Source: Rhodovarius crocodyli | Lineage (GTDB): Bacteria; Pseudomonadota; Alphaproteobacteria; Acetobacterales; Acetobacteraceae | Assembly: GCF_004005855.1 (NCBI RefSeq) | Contig: NZ_SACL01000001.1 | Coordinates: 620,001-684,000 of the forward strand | DNA: 64,000 nucleotides | Direction: 5' to 3' | Part shown: piece after piece, positions 53,004 through 62,647 of the stretch | Numbering within the stretch: position 1 is the first letter of the stretch | Layout of the letters: each line of letters opens with the position of its first letter | The notes under the pieces: model-generated | The model's input: only the letters and a program-made list of their open reading frames with translations | Told to the model about the DNA's origin: nothing | The model's database searches: none | Made by a program: the position numbers and the translations under genes

Positions 53004-55676
53004 TCAGTTCCCCAAACGCTCTAGAATGGCCGGGATATGCACCTGATCGCCCTTGTAGTTGCCCGTCAGCGCGTAAATGACCAGGTTGACACCGAAACGA
53101 TAGGCCAAGGTCCGCTGCCGGCTGCCGCCCGGAATGGCCGCATGCAGGTTCTGCCCCCGGTCATCCACCGCCCACGCACCGGCCCAATCATGCCCGCCGA
53201 CAATGATGGGGCTGACACTGTCATTCGCCCGGTCCTGGTCTCGCGCGGCCCAGACCGTTCCGCCGGTGAAGCGTCCCGGCAGGTCATTCAGCAGATAGAA
53301 GGCTCGCCGCAGAACATGATCCTCCGGCACAGGCGCCAGGGCCGGCACGGATAGGCCCGCAGTGACGCGGCGCAGCGCCTCTCGCGCACCCGGCGCCTGA
53401 CCTTCGCCGGCACCCTCGTCCCGCGTGTCGAGCAGTAGAATGCCGCCATTCTGCATGAAGCCATTCAGCGCCGCGCGGGCGGCTGCGTTCGGTGTCGGCG
53501 TGTTGGCCGTCACGGCCCAGTACAACAGGGGGAAAAGTGACAGATCCGACGATCCCGGCTCCACCCCCTGCGGCTCCGCCAGGCTGACCGAGGTTCGCCG
53601 GTTCACATAGTCGCTGAGCCCGGCCATGCCACGCCGCAACGTATCGTCCAGCGCGGCGTCGCCGGTCGCGACATAGGCCAGCCTGGGCGCATTGGCGAAG
53701 CCACCCTCCTGCCCATGAGCCAAAGGCACGCCGAGCAGCAGCAGCGCGCAGCCCACTGCCGACACCTGCCGCACCCCCAGCAGACCGCGCAGCCTGGCCG
53801 CCACCAGAAGATCCAGCAGCAGCAGAGCCATCGCTCCCAACAGGAACCAGGGCCCGAGTGCCTGTCCCTGCGTGGCCTCGCTCATTTCCATTGCCACGAG
53901 GCCGTCGGGCAAGCGCAGCGGCTCCAGCCGCTGAACATGGTCGCCGAGGTTGAAGGCCACGAGCCCGCCATTCTCCAAGCTGCCGTTGCCATACCAGCCA
54001 GGCGGGTTGCGTGGCGAAGGGGTACCGCGACTGGCGGCATTCAGGGGCCCGGCGGTGGCCGACGGACGCCCGAGCTGACCAAACCCGTCCAGCAGCCGAT
54101 TGGGCGGCAGCAGGCCATCCGCCGTCGCCTCCGAGCCCGTGCCGTTCGCCTGCGCCACGATGAGGCGCAACATCCGCACAAACGTGCCGGAGAGAACCAG
54201 ATTGGACCACTCGGCGGTCGGCGGCACATGGAACAGCACGATCCAACCCGCCCCACGCTGCTCTGCCGTGATCAGGGGCGTGCCATCGGCCAATCTGGCC
54301 CAGGTGCGCTCATTCAGCCGTGGCGAAGGGTCGGCCAGCACCTGCCGGCGGATAGTGACATCGGGCGGAGGAACCAGACCGGCGAAGGGCGAAGCCTCGG
54401 GAAATCTGCCGAGGGTCTGCGGTGTCTCCCAGCTCATGCCGCCGCCGAGCGCACGCTCGTTACGAAGTCTCACCGGCAGCAGGGGGTCAGGATGTTCCGC
54501 CACCACCGAGCCCGCGAAGCGTAGCAGCACACCTCCCCTATTGACCCAATCAGCGACCAGCGCCTGGTCTGAGGGGGCAGCGATGGCGCGATCCGGGACC
54601 ACGAGCACCGAAAGCGCCCGCGAGAGCAAGGTCTCAAGCCCACCGCGCCTGATCTCGGCAAAAGGCTGCAGAGCCCGTTCCAGATAATAGAATTCACCCA
54701 GCAAAGGGGTTTCGGCCCCCGCGACCGCCCCACTCAACAGCCCGACCGGACGGCGCCGGAAGCGCTCATCGAGCAGAAACACGCTGCCGGCCGAGGCTTC
54801 GCCTTCGATCTCGAGACTGGTGACCTGATTGCGGATTTCGGTCGGCAGCTGGAGCACGGCGCCCGCGGCATCCGAACCCGCCTCCGATCGCAGGGTCACC
54901 CTGCCGACCGCCCGGCCATCGGCGGTACGGGCGACGACCTGGCGATCACTGGCCAGAGGGCCGGGCGTCTGGACGATCGAGACGACCAGCGCCTCCCCTT
55001 CCTGCCGGGGCTGCACAAGAATGCGGCGAGGCTGCGTGAAGGCACCCCGAACTTCCAGCCGCCCGAGATCGCGCAGGCTTTGAACGAGCCCCTCATCCGC
55101 GAGACCATCCGCCAGATAGGTGACACGGAGCGGAGCCCGGTGATTGGCGCGCCATGCGTTTATCGCTGTGGCCGCGGCCCGGTGGTCCCGCGGCCAGGGC
55201 TTGGGCAGAAGTTGCTCCAATGTCGCCCGCAGTTCGGGTGCCGGCATGGGCGGGGTCACCACCGGAGGCAGGTCCGGCCCACGGAAAGCCGTGGTCGCCA
55301 AGGCCACCCGCGCACCGTCGCGCCCGGCCGCATCCACATCCGCCAGGGCGCGTGCCCGGCGGGCGGACCAGTCGCGACCGGAGGCCCATCCGTCATCCAC
55401 CACCAGCAGCCTCACGGCATCCGAGGCTTCCAGGTCACGCAGGCCGATGATGGGATTGGCAAGCCCGATGATGAAGCCGATCACCACGAGGCATCGCAGC
55501 AGCAGGATGTACCACGGGGTCCGGGCTACCGTTTCCTCCTGCAGCGGCAAGGCGCGCAGCAGGAACAGCGCCGGGAAGGTTTCTCGCCGCGGCTGCGGCG
55601 GCAGCACGCGCAGAAGCCACCACAGCACCGGCAGGGCCAGCAGCGCCAGCAGCAGAAAGGGAGAGGCGAAGCTCAT
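53004..55676 (-). CDS. DUF4159 domain membrane protein (BatA-like N-terminus)
   Basis: An 890-residue protein. The first ~90 residues hold two membrane segments and a BatA-like FASPFLLLALLALPVLWWLL motif. The middle is a soluble periplasmic or cytosolic region with GATase/VWA-like strands (VRLLVVDDGWASGRDW). A membrane segment follows near residue 625. The C-terminal ~210 residues are DUF4159 (LAYVATGDAALDDTLRRGMA, GGILLLDTRDEG). The ATG overlaps the DUF58 stop. Confidence 0.85.
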   Translation of the reverse strand: MSFASPFLLLALLALPVLWWLLRVLPPQPRRETFPALFLLRALPLQEETVARTPWYILLLRCLVVIGFIIGLANPIIGLRDLEASDAVRLLVVDDGWASGRDWSARRARALADVDAAGRDGARVALATTAFRGPDLPPVVTPPMPAPELRATLEQLLPKPWPRDHRAAATAINAWRANHRAPLRVTYLADGLADEGLVQSLRDLGRLEVRGAFTQPRRILVQPRQEGEALVVSIVQTPGPLASDRQVVARTADGRAVGRVTLRSEAGSDAAGAVLQLPTEIRNQVTSLEIEGEASAGSVFLLDERFRRRPVGLLSGAVAGAETPLLGEFYYLERALQPFAEIRRGGLETLLSRALSVLVVPDRAIAAPSDQALVADWVNRGGVLLRFAGSVVAEHPDPLLPVRLRNERALGGGMSWETPQTLGRFPEASPFAGLVPPPDVTIRRQVLADPSPRLNERTWARLADGTPLITAEQRGAGWIVLFHVPPTAEWSNLVLSGTFVRMLRLIVAQANGTGSEATADGLLPPNRLLDGFGQLGRPSATAGPLNAASRGTPSPRNPPGWYGNGSLENGGLVAFNLGDHVQRLEPLRLPDGLVAMEMSEATQGQALGPWFLLGAMALLLLDLLVAARLRGLLGVRQVSAVGCALLLLGVPLAHGQEGGFANAPRLAYVATGDAALDDTLRRGMAGLSDYVNRRTSVSLAEPQGVEPGSSDLSLFPLLYWAVTANTPTPNAAARAALNGFMQNGGILLLDTRDEGAGEGQAPGAREALRRVTAGLSVPALAPVPEDHVLRRAFYLLNDLPGRFTGGTVWAARDQDRANDSVSPIIVGGHDWAGAWAVDDRGQNLHAAIPGGSRQRTLAYRFGVNLVIYALTGNYKGDQVHIPAILERLGN

Positions 55677-56524
55677 CGCTGGCTCGCCAACGCATGCCAG
55701 ACCGCGAGCAACGACGGAGACGCCGATTCCGCCGTTCCACCGGTCACCAGCGTTCCGCCCATTTGCGTTGCCAGATGGCGAAGACCTTCCTGATGTGCCT
55801 GGAAACGCAACGCATAGGTCGCGGCCGCCGTGCGGGCGTTACGCAGCAACTCCCGATGCTCGCCGGATGCATCCAGCAGCTCGATACGCCCCGAATAGGG
55901 CAGTTGGGCCTCGGCAGGATCCAGTATCTGCATGAGCACCGGCCGGGGCGCGAGCCCTGACAACGGCGCCAGCATCGAAGTGATCTCAGGCAGTTCGAAC
56001 ATGAAGTCACTCAGCAGCAGCAGGCGCGCATTGCGCGGCACCGCGGCGGCGTCCAGGCTGAAGTCATAGGCCAGGATGGCCTGCGCCAACCGCTCGATCG
56101 CGGACCGGCCGTGGAAGTTGCGATGCTCTCCACCCGCCAGCCGGACCCTTTCGCCCGCGCGGAGGAGCATGATCCCGCAGGCCAAGGCAAGCAGTTGCGC
56201 ACGCATTCGTTTCGTAACCGGCGCATCCTTGCTGCGCCAATCAAGCCGGGAACTGGAATCCACCCACAGCACCACCGTCTGCGCGGCTTCCCACTCGGTT
56301 TCGCGGATCGATACCCGATCCGATCGCGCGCTTCGCCGCCAGTCGATCCGGTTGATCGGATCGCCGGGCAGAAAGGGGCGATACTGCCAGAAACTGTCAC
56401 CCACCCCGCTGCGGCGGCGTCCGTGACTGCCCTGCATGACCGTGGAGGCTACGCGTTCAGCCTCCACGAGCAGGGCCGGCAGCCTTGCGGCCAGGGCCTG
56501 CGCGGCGGCGAGTTGCTCAGCCAA
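55673..56524 (-). CDS. DUF58 domain protein
   Basis: A 283-residue protein. The DUF58 core is visible as RDGSFWQYRPFLPGDPINRI-like (here GVGDSFWQYRPFLPGDPINR) and IDWRRSARSDRVSIRETEWE, followed by a VWA-like half. DUF58 proteins accompany MoxR AAA+ ATPases. The TTG start at 56524 overlaps the moxR stop by 8 bases, which supports coupling. Confidence 0.9.
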   Translation of the reverse strand: MAEQLAAAQALAARLPALLVEAERVASTVMQGSHGRRRSGVGDSFWQYRPFLPGDPINRIDWRRSARSDRVSIRETEWEAAQTVVLWVDSSSRLDWRSKDAPVTKRMRAQLLALACGIMLLRAGERVRLAGGEHRNFHGRSAIERLAQAILAYDFSLDAAAVPRNARLLLLSDFMFELPEITSMLAPLSGLAPRPVLMQILDPAEAQLPYSGRIELLDASGEHRELLRNARTAAATYALRFQAHQEGLRHLATQMGGTLVTGGTAESASPSLLAVWHALASQR

Positions 56525-57530
56525 TGGTCGCCTTCAATTCATCGATCAGGCTGGAGATGGTGACGCCGTCGGCGCGCGCCGAGAAGGTCAGCGCCATTCG
56601 GTGCCGGAGCACCGGCTCAGCCAGCGCGATGACATCATCGACGCTGGGCGCCAGGCGACCGGAAAACAGGGCACGCGCCCGGGTGGCCAGCATCAGTGCC
56701 TGAGCAGCACGGGGCCCGGGGCCCCAGGCCAGGCTGTCCGCCAAACGACGCGATGCGGCGCTATCCGGCCTGGCGCCTCTCACCAGGCGCAGAATGGCCG
56801 TGACCACGTCATCGGGAACCGGCAGCCGGCGCACCAGCGCCTGGGCAGCCATGAGATCCTGGCCGGACAGCACCGGTACCGCCTGGGCTTCCTGCGCGCC
56901 CGTCGTCGCCAGCAACATCTGCCGTTCGGCGGCCTCGTCAGGGTAGCGGACCTCGACTTCCAGCAGGAAGCGGTCCAGCTGCGCCTCCGGAAGGGGATAG
57001 GTTCCCTCCTGCTCGATGGGATTCTGGGTCGCCAGGACATGGAAGGGCCGTGGCAGCGCCATCACCTCTCCGCCGATGGCCACCCGCCCCTCCTGCATCG
57101 ACTGCAGCAATGCCGATTGGGTGCGGGGCGAGGCACGGTTGATCTCATCGGCCATCAGAAGCTGGCAGAAGACCGGCCCCTTGATGAAGCGGAAGCTGCG
57201 CCTGCCGTCGGCCGCTTCCTCCAGCACCTCGCTGCCGAGAATGTCAGCGGGCATCAGATCTGGGGTGAACTGAACCCGACGGGCATCAAGGCCGAGCACG
57301 ACGGCTAGCGTTTCGACCAATTTGGTCTTCCCGAGGCCCGGCACGCCGACCAGCAGCACGTGACCACCCGAGAGGATGGTGACCGTCACCTGCTCGATGA
57401 CGCCCTCCTGCCCGAGGATGACCTTACCGACCTCCTCCCTGACCCGAACGAGCTGATCTGCGATCGCTTCAGCCTGCGACGCCATTTCCATAGCCTGATC
57501 CATTGCAGCCACGTCGGTGCGCTCTCCCAT
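56517..57530 (-). CDS. moxR: MoxR family AAA+ ATPase
   Basis: A 337-residue ATPase: Walker A VGVPGLGKTKLV near residues 61-72, Walker B LLMADEINRASPRTQSALLQ, and sensor ATQNPIEQEGTYPLPEAQLD, all typical of MoxR. MoxR proteins act as chaperones that remodel or insert metal cofactors in partner complexes. First gene of a five-gene minus-strand operon. It is divergent from the DUF1285 gene with 59 bases between the starts. Confidence 0.95.
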   Translation of the reverse strand: MGERTDVAAMDQAMEMASQAEAIADQLVRVREEVGKVILGQEGVIEQVTVTILSGGHVLLVGVPGLGKTKLVETLAVVLGLDARRVQFTPDLMPADILGSEVLEEAADGRRSFRFIKGPVFCQLLMADEINRASPRTQSALLQSMQEGRVAIGGEVMALPRPFHVLATQNPIEQEGTYPLPEAQLDRFLLEVEVRYPDEAAERQMLLATTGAQEAQAVPVLSGQDLMAAQALVRRLPVPDDVVTAILRLVRGARPDSAASRRLADSLAWGPGPRAAQALMLATRARALFSGRLAPSVDDVIALAEPVLRHRMALTFSARADGVTISSLIDELKATIG

Positions 57531-57589
57531 CCAGGCGGCGTCCTTCCTATATTGGCCCGCAGAGGGCGAGCTTGAGTAGGAATTTTAGG

Positions 57590-58165
57590 GTGGCCGACCT
57601 GTTTCACAACATCATGCGCGGAGGGTGCCTCTCGGCGCCGGACCAGAAGCCGCTGGCTCGCCCAGACGGCAAATGGAACTGCGGCGATCTGGACATGTTC
57701 ATATCGCGCGATGGTACGTGGTTCTACAAAGGTTCGCCTATTGGGCGGAAAGAGCTGGTCTGCCTCTTCGCCTCAGTCCTCAAAAGAGAGGAAGACGGTT
57801 CCTATTGGCTGGAGACGCCGGTGGAACGCGGTCTTGTCAAGGTCGAGGACGCGCCGTTCGTAGCTGTCGAGTTGTTCTGGAAAATCGACAACGGCAAGCA
57901 GTCCCTGAGCTTCCGGACCAATCTGGATCAGATGGTCACGGCTGACAGCGATCATCCGATCACTGTGCATGTCTGCCCCATTTCTCGGGAACCGCGCCCC
58001 TATGTTACGGTTCGCCCCGGCTTGCAGGCAAAAATCAACCGCGCCGTGTTCTATGAATTGGTGGCGCTCGCCTGCACCGAGGACGTCAACGGGCGGACGA
58101 TGCTGGGCGTCTGGAGCGAGGGCGTTTTCTTTCCGATCGATGACCTGCCAGGGGATGCTGCTTGA
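57590..58165 (+). CDS. DUF1285 protein
   Basis: A 191-residue protein with the family pattern CGDLDMFISRDGTWFYKGSP and later YWLETPVERGLVKVEDAPFV. GTG at 57590 is preferred because it follows TAGGAATTTTAG and gives the normal family length. The function of DUF1285 is not established. It heads a plus-strand operon with the NUDIX, CCA transferase and ABC transporter genes, each overlapping or nearly touching. Confidence 0.88.
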   Translation: MADLFHNIMRGGCLSAPDQKPLARPDGKWNCGDLDMFISRDGTWFYKGSPIGRKELVCLFASVLKREEDGSYWLETPVERGLVKVEDAPFVAVELFWKIDNGKQSLSFRTNLDQMVTADSDHPITVHVCPISREPRPYVTVRPGLQAKINRAVFYELVALACTEDVNGRTMLGVWSEGVFFPIDDLPGDAA

Positions 58166-58728
58166 TCCTCGACCCGGCCTCCCTGAGCCGCCTGCTGGAG
58201 CGGACCGCCTCGCCCGTCATTGAGCCGGCGTCGCCGCTCAAGCCGGCGGCGGTCCTTGTGCCTCTGGTCATGCATCCTGAGCCGACGGTGCTGCTGACCC
58301 TGCGGACCGCCACGCTTTCCAGCCACGCGGGGCAGGTCGCTTTCCCCGGCGGCCGGATAGAGCCCGGCGAAACGCCTGACGAGGCAGCCCTGCGAGAAGC
58401 CCAGGAGGAGATCGGGCTGCCGCCGGAACTGGTGCAGAAGATAGGCCACCTGCCCGAGCATGTGACAGGCACCGGGTATCTCGTCACGCCGATCGTCGGT
58501 CTTGTGAGGCCGGAATTCCAAGCCACCCCGGAGGTGGACGAAGTCGATGATATCTTCGAGGTCCCCCTCCGCATGATCCTGGACCCCGCCTCGCCGCGCC
58601 GCGAATCGCGGATGTGGTCGGGCCGCATGCGGGAATACTGGGTGTGGCCGCATGAGAAGCATTTCATCTGGGGCGCAACCGCCGCGATCCTGGTCAACCT
58701 CGCCACAGTCTTGCGGGGGGAGAATTGA
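58162..58728 (+). CDS. NUDIX hydrolase, CoA pyrophosphatase-like
   Basis: A 188-residue protein with the Nudix box GRIEPGETPDEAALREAQEE-IG and the upstream UPF0035 element (LRTATLSSHAGQVAFPGG) that marks the CoA-diphosphatase subgroup. It probably hydrolyses CoA or related dinucleotides. The TTG start overlaps the DUF1285 stop; AGGGG lies upstream. Confidence 0.92.
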   Translation: MILDPASLSRLLERTASPVIEPASPLKPAAVLVPLVMHPEPTVLLTLRTATLSSHAGQVAFPGGRIEPGETPDEAALREAQEEIGLPPELVQKIGHLPEHVTGTGYLVTPIVGLVRPEFQATPEVDEVDDIFEVPLRMILDPASPRRESRMWSGRMREYWVWPHEKHFIWGATAAILVNLATVLRGEN

Positions 58729-59939
58729 GCCTTACCCCGCCGACGCACCTGATGGTGGTGCGCCAGGCCCTTGCTGCCTTGCCCGGCGCGCGCATCGTGG
58801 GGGGCGCGGTGCGCGACCATCTGGCCGGGCGCCCGGTCAACGACATCGATCTGAGCTCAGCTTACCCGCCTGAGATCGCCGCCTCCATGCTCCGTCGATC
58901 CGGCTTCAAGGTCTTCGAGACGGGCCTCGCCCACGGGACCATTACCGCGGTCAGGAACGGGTTGCCGCTGGAAGTGACCACCTTGCGGCGAGATGTCGAG
59001 GCAGACGGCCGGCACGCCGACGTCATCTGGACTGACAGCTGGCAAGAGGACGCGCTGCGCCGCGACTTCACCATCAACGCCATGAGCATGGACGTTCACG
59101 GCAACATCTACGACTATTTCGGCGGTATGGCGGACCTCCGGGACGGATGCGTCCGCTTCATTGCGAACGCCACGATGCGGATCAGGGAGGATTACCTCCG
59201 CTCACTCCGGTTCTTCCGGTTTTGGGCGAGATACGGCCGCGGCGCACCGGACAGCGAGGCCATTTCGGCCATCGCGGCCAATCTGGATGGGCTGCGCATC
59301 CTGTCGGTCGAGCGCATCTGGATGGAGCTGAAGCGGCTGCTGGAAGCCCCTGATCCCTGCGATGCCCTGGTCCAGATGCAGGGCTGCGGGCTCTGGACGG
59401 CGCTGTTTCCCGAGGCCACGCCGCTCAGGATCGACCTTCTCCGTCTGCTGGCGGCGCAGTCCTCGGCGAACGACGTGCTGCTGCGGCTGGCATCACTTCT
59501 GCCGGACGCAGGCGCCGCAAACACGCTCGCGACTCGGCTCAAGATGTCGGGGGATGAGGCGGCGCGGCTGCGCTTGCTGCTGAATGAGGCCTTGCCGGTC
59601 CCGGCGGAGGCCTCTGATCGGCGGGGAATGCGGCTGCTGCTCCTGGCCGCGGGGCGGCCCGGCGGTGACGCGCAACACGATGCGGCCGCCTGGCTGCGAT
59701 TGCGTGAGGCGAGGGACGGCGTCTCCGCTTCCATTCGCGAGGCCTTGAGGGACATCCCGACACCTATCTTCCCCCTGCAGGGCCGAGACCTGATCGCGCT
59801 GGGCCATACACCCGGCCCGGAATTGGGTCGGAAGCTGCAATCCGTGAAAGACTGGTGGGTGTCCGACGGCGCGGCGGCCGATCGGGACGCATGCCTGCTG
59901 CGCCTTGCGGAACTCGCCAAGCCGGGCGGCGCCTGTTAG
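58725..59939 (+). CDS. cca: CCA tRNA nucleotidyltransferase / poly(A) polymerase family
   Basis: A 404-residue class II nucleotidyltransferase with RIVGGAVRDHLAGRPVNDID (the GGAVRD motif and the DxD metal ligands) and RRDFTINAMSMDVHGNIYDY with the RRDFTINAM motif. It adds or repairs the 3'-CCA of tRNAs. The TTG start overlaps the previous stop and has GGGGGGAG five bases upstream; the ATG at 58749 is an alternative. Confidence 0.92.
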   Translation: MSLTPPTHLMVVRQALAALPGARIVGGAVRDHLAGRPVNDIDLSSAYPPEIAASMLRRSGFKVFETGLAHGTITAVRNGLPLEVTTLRRDVEADGRHADVIWTDSWQEDALRRDFTINAMSMDVHGNIYDYFGGMADLRDGCVRFIANATMRIREDYLRSLRFFRFWARYGRGAPDSEAISAIAANLDGLRILSVERIWMELKRLLEAPDPCDALVQMQGCGLWTALFPEATPLRIDLLRLLAAQSSANDVLLRLASLLPDAGAANTLATRLKMSGDEAARLRLLLNEALPVPAEASDRRGMRLLLLAAGRPGGDAQHDAAAWLRLREARDGVSASIREALRDIPTPIFPLQGRDLIALGHTPGPELGRKLQSVKDWWVSDGAAADRDACLLRLAELAKPGGAC

Positions 59940-59948
59940 GCGGCTGAC

Positions 59949-61685
59949 ATGCAAGGCACCCTTCCGCTGCTCGGCCGGCTTTGGCGCGAGGTTCTCTCTC
60001 CCCTCCGGAGCCGGATCGCTCTGGCGATCCTGGCGACCCTGGGGCTGGCCGGCATCACGGCCTTGTATCCGGTCGTCATCCAGCAGGCCTTCGACCGCTT
60101 CACGGCGGGCGATGCCTCTGTGATCTGGGTTCTGCCCCCGACCATCATCGTCGTGACGAGCCTGCGCGGCGCATTTCTCTACCTGCAGCAGTATGTGCTG
60201 CATGGCACGGTCCTGCGGGCCATCGAAACGCTGCAGCGCAGGATGTTCTCGGCGCTGACGCGAGCGGATCTGAATGTCGTAGGGCGCTGGGCGCCCGCCC
60301 GGCAGGCATCCCGCTTCACCACCGATGCCACGGTCATTCGTGATGCCCTCTCCCGCGCCCTGAACGGCCTGGGCGACGTCTTCACCGTGATCGGACTGAT
60401 CGGCTCCATGCTCTGGCTCGACTGGCAGCTGGCCGCCATGGCGGCCCTGCTCTACCCGATCGCCGCCTGGCCCATCGTCAATCTGGGCAAGCGCATCAGG
60501 CGCGCCAGCTCCGGCATGCAGGACAGGATCGGCGAGACGGCCGCACTGGTGACCGAAAGCTTCGCGGGCGCGCGGGTCGTGCGGGCCTATGGCCTCGAAA
60601 AGGTTGAGGAACAGCGCGCCTTCGGCGTTTTTGCCCAGTTGCGTGAATCGCTGTTCGCCATTGCCGTCACCCGCGCGCGGGTGGATCCCGTACTGGAAGC
60701 ATTGGGCGGCCTTACCGTCGCTGCCGTGCTGGGCGTCGTGGGTTGGCGCGTGGCGGCAGGCTACGGGACGATCGGCGAGTTCACGGGCTTCGTCGCCGCC
60801 CTGTTGATCGCCTCGCGGCCCGTGCGCTCGCTGGGCGCGATGAATGCCGTGCTTCAGGAAGGGCTTGCCGGCCTCTCGCGGGTCTTTGCGGTGTGTGATG
60901 AGCCCCGCCGGATCAGCTCGGCGCCGGATGCGGCGGTTTTGGCCGAAGGGCCCGGCCGCGTGGAGTTCCGCAATGTCAGCTTCCGATACGCCGAATCGGA
61001 ACCGCTGGCCCTGAAGGACATCTCCTTCGCAGCTGAACCCGGCAGCACCCTGGCCCTGGTCGGCCCTTCCGGCGCCGGCAAGTCCACGGCGCTGATGCTG
61101 CTGCCGCGCCTATTTGATGCCTCTGAAGGGCTGATCACCCTGGACGGGCAGGATGTGCGGAAGACGACGCTCGATAGCCTCCGCCTGTCCATCGCCTATG
61201 TCGGTCAGGATAGCCTGATCTTTGACGATACCGCCTCCGCCAACATCCTGTGCGGCCGGCCCGATGCCTCGGAGGCCGAGGTTATCGAGGCAGCCAGGGC
61301 GGCGCAGGCGCATGATTTCATCGCGGCACTGCCCGAGGGCTATCACACCCGCCTCGGATCTGGCGGCAGCCGGCTGTCGGGTGGTCAGCGCCAGCGGATC
61401 TCATTGGCCCGCGCCCTGCTGCGCAACCCGCGCGTCTTGCTGCTGGATGAAGCCACGAGCGCGCTTGATGCCGACAATGAGGCGGCGGTGCAGGAAGCCC
61501 TGAGCCGGCTGCGCCATAACCGCACCAGCCTGGTGATCGCTCATCGGCTTTCCACGGTGCAGAACGCCGACACCATTTTGGTGATGGAGGACGGCCGCAT
61601 CGTCGAACGCGGGACACACCGCTCCCTGATCGAGCAGGACGGGGTTTATGCCCGCCTCGTGCGCGCCCAGACATTCGCCAGCTAA
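59949..61685 (+). CDS. ABC exporter, MsbA-like, fused permease-ATPase
   Basis: A 578-residue half-transporter: about six membrane helices in residues 1-310, then an ATPase with Walker A GPSGAGKST near 372, signature LSGGQRQRIS near 476, Walker B VLLLDEATSALD near 496 and the H-loop in IAHRLST. It resembles lipid A/multidrug exporters; substrate uncertain. Last gene of the plus-strand operon. Confidence 0.93.
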   Translation: MQGTLPLLGRLWREVLSPLRSRIALAILATLGLAGITALYPVVIQQAFDRFTAGDASVIWVLPPTIIVVTSLRGAFLYLQQYVLHGTVLRAIETLQRRMFSALTRADLNVVGRWAPARQASRFTTDATVIRDALSRALNGLGDVFTVIGLIGSMLWLDWQLAAMAALLYPIAAWPIVNLGKRIRRASSGMQDRIGETAALVTESFAGARVVRAYGLEKVEEQRAFGVFAQLRESLFAIAVTRARVDPVLEALGGLTVAAVLGVVGWRVAAGYGTIGEFTGFVAALLIASRPVRSLGAMNAVLQEGLAGLSRVFAVCDEPRRISSAPDAAVLAEGPGRVEFRNVSFRYAESEPLALKDISFAAEPGSTLALVGPSGAGKSTALMLLPRLFDASEGLITLDGQDVRKTTLDSLRLSIAYVGQDSLIFDDTASANILCGRPDASEAEVIEAARAAQAHDFIAALPEGYHTRLGSGGSRLSGGQRQRISLARALLRNPRVLLLDEATSALDADNEAAVQEALSRLRHNRTSLVIAHRLSTVQNADTILVMEDGRIVERGTHRSLIEQDGVYARLVRAQTFAS

Positions 61686-61757
61686 GACAGCTGCCGGCGC
61701 CTCATATTTCCGCATGGCAGCCACGCGCACGAAAAAAATTTCAGTACGGTGATAGGG

Positions 61758-61786
61758 CTGGACATTCCCTGATCCCAGTGTAGAAA
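61758..61786 (+). promoter_or_regulatory. Possible tRNA-Lys promoter
   Basis: CTGGAC (61758-61763) and TAGAAA (61781-61786) are 17 bases apart, and the second box ends 11 bases before the tRNA. The match to a sigma-70-type promoter is imperfect. Confidence 0.3.
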
Positions 61787-61797
61787 GCGCCCCGGAC

Positions 61798-61873
<76 letters not shown>

Positions 61874-61946
61874 CTTCCGTTCACTTGATGACTTGTTCAC
61901 TGTCATCCATGCGGGTTTTTCCGCGTGGTGGCGCAGGGGAGCCAGG

Positions 61947-62150
61947 ATGATGTTGGCTGATCGGGAGAGTCTGCAACGTCAGTTGCATCAGCTTCGCAGC
62001 GAACATCGAGACCTGGACACCGTCATCACCCGTAGCGCCGATGGCGCCATGGACCAGTTGCACGTCCAGCGACTGAAGAAGCGCAAGCTGCGCCTCAAGG
62101 ACGAAATCGCCTGGCTTGAGAGCCAGCTACTGCCGGATATCCCCGCGTGA
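61947..62150 (+). CDS. DUF465 (YdcH-like) small protein
   Basis: A 67-residue coiled-coil protein with the DUF465 pattern [20 protein letters not shown] then [24 protein letters not shown] at 61947 follows AGGGGAGCCAGG; a longer frame running back into the tRNA 3' end is not likely to be translated. Function unknown. It overlaps the purE start by 4 bases. Confidence 0.85.
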   Translation: MMLADRESLQRQLHQLRSEHRDLDTVITRSADGAMDQLHVQRLKKRKLRLKDEIAWLESQLLPDIPA

Positions 62151-62647
62151 CATCAGAGACCAGCGCCGCAGCCCCGTTGGTGGGCATCATCATGGGCAGC
62201 ACGTCAGACTGGCAGACCATGGAGCATGCGGCAGCTGTGCTCCAGCAACTCGACATCCCGCACGAAACCAAGGTGGTCTCGGCACACCGGACGCCGGATC
62301 GTCTGGTGAGCTACGCCAAGTCGGCGGCGGGGCGCGGGCTCAAGGTCGTCATCGCCGGCGCGGGCGGCGCGGCACATCTGCCCGGCATGGCCGCCAGCAT
62401 GACGGCGCTGCCGGTGCTGGGGGTTCCTGTCGAATCCCATGCGCTGAAGGGCATGGATAGCCTTCTCTCCATCGTGCAGATGCCGGGCGGCATTCCTGTC
62501 GGCACGCTGGCCATCGGCAAGGCCGGCGCCATCAACGCCGCCCTGCTGGCCGCGGCCATTCTGGCGCTCTCCGATCCGGCGCTCGCGGAGCGCCTTGCGG
62601 CCTGGCGCACCCGGCAGACGGATGGCGTGGCCCATGACCCTCGGTAA
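62147..62647 (+). CDS. purE: N5-carboxyaminoimidazole ribonucleotide mutase
   Basis: A 166-residue class I PurE with [17 protein letters not shown] and [12 protein letters not shown] (His47), plus [11 protein letters not shown]. It turns N5-CAIR into CAIR in purine synthesis. GTG start overlapping the DUF465 stop. purK begins 14 bases before its end. Confidence 0.96.
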   Translation: MTSETSAAAPLVGIIMGSTSDWQTMEHAAAVLQQLDIPHETKVVSAHRTPDRLVSYAKSAAGRGLKVVIAGAGGAAHLPGMAASMTALPVLGVPVESHALKGMDSLLSIVQMPGGIPVGTLAIGKAGAINAALLAAAILALSDPALAERLAAWRTRQTDGVAHDPR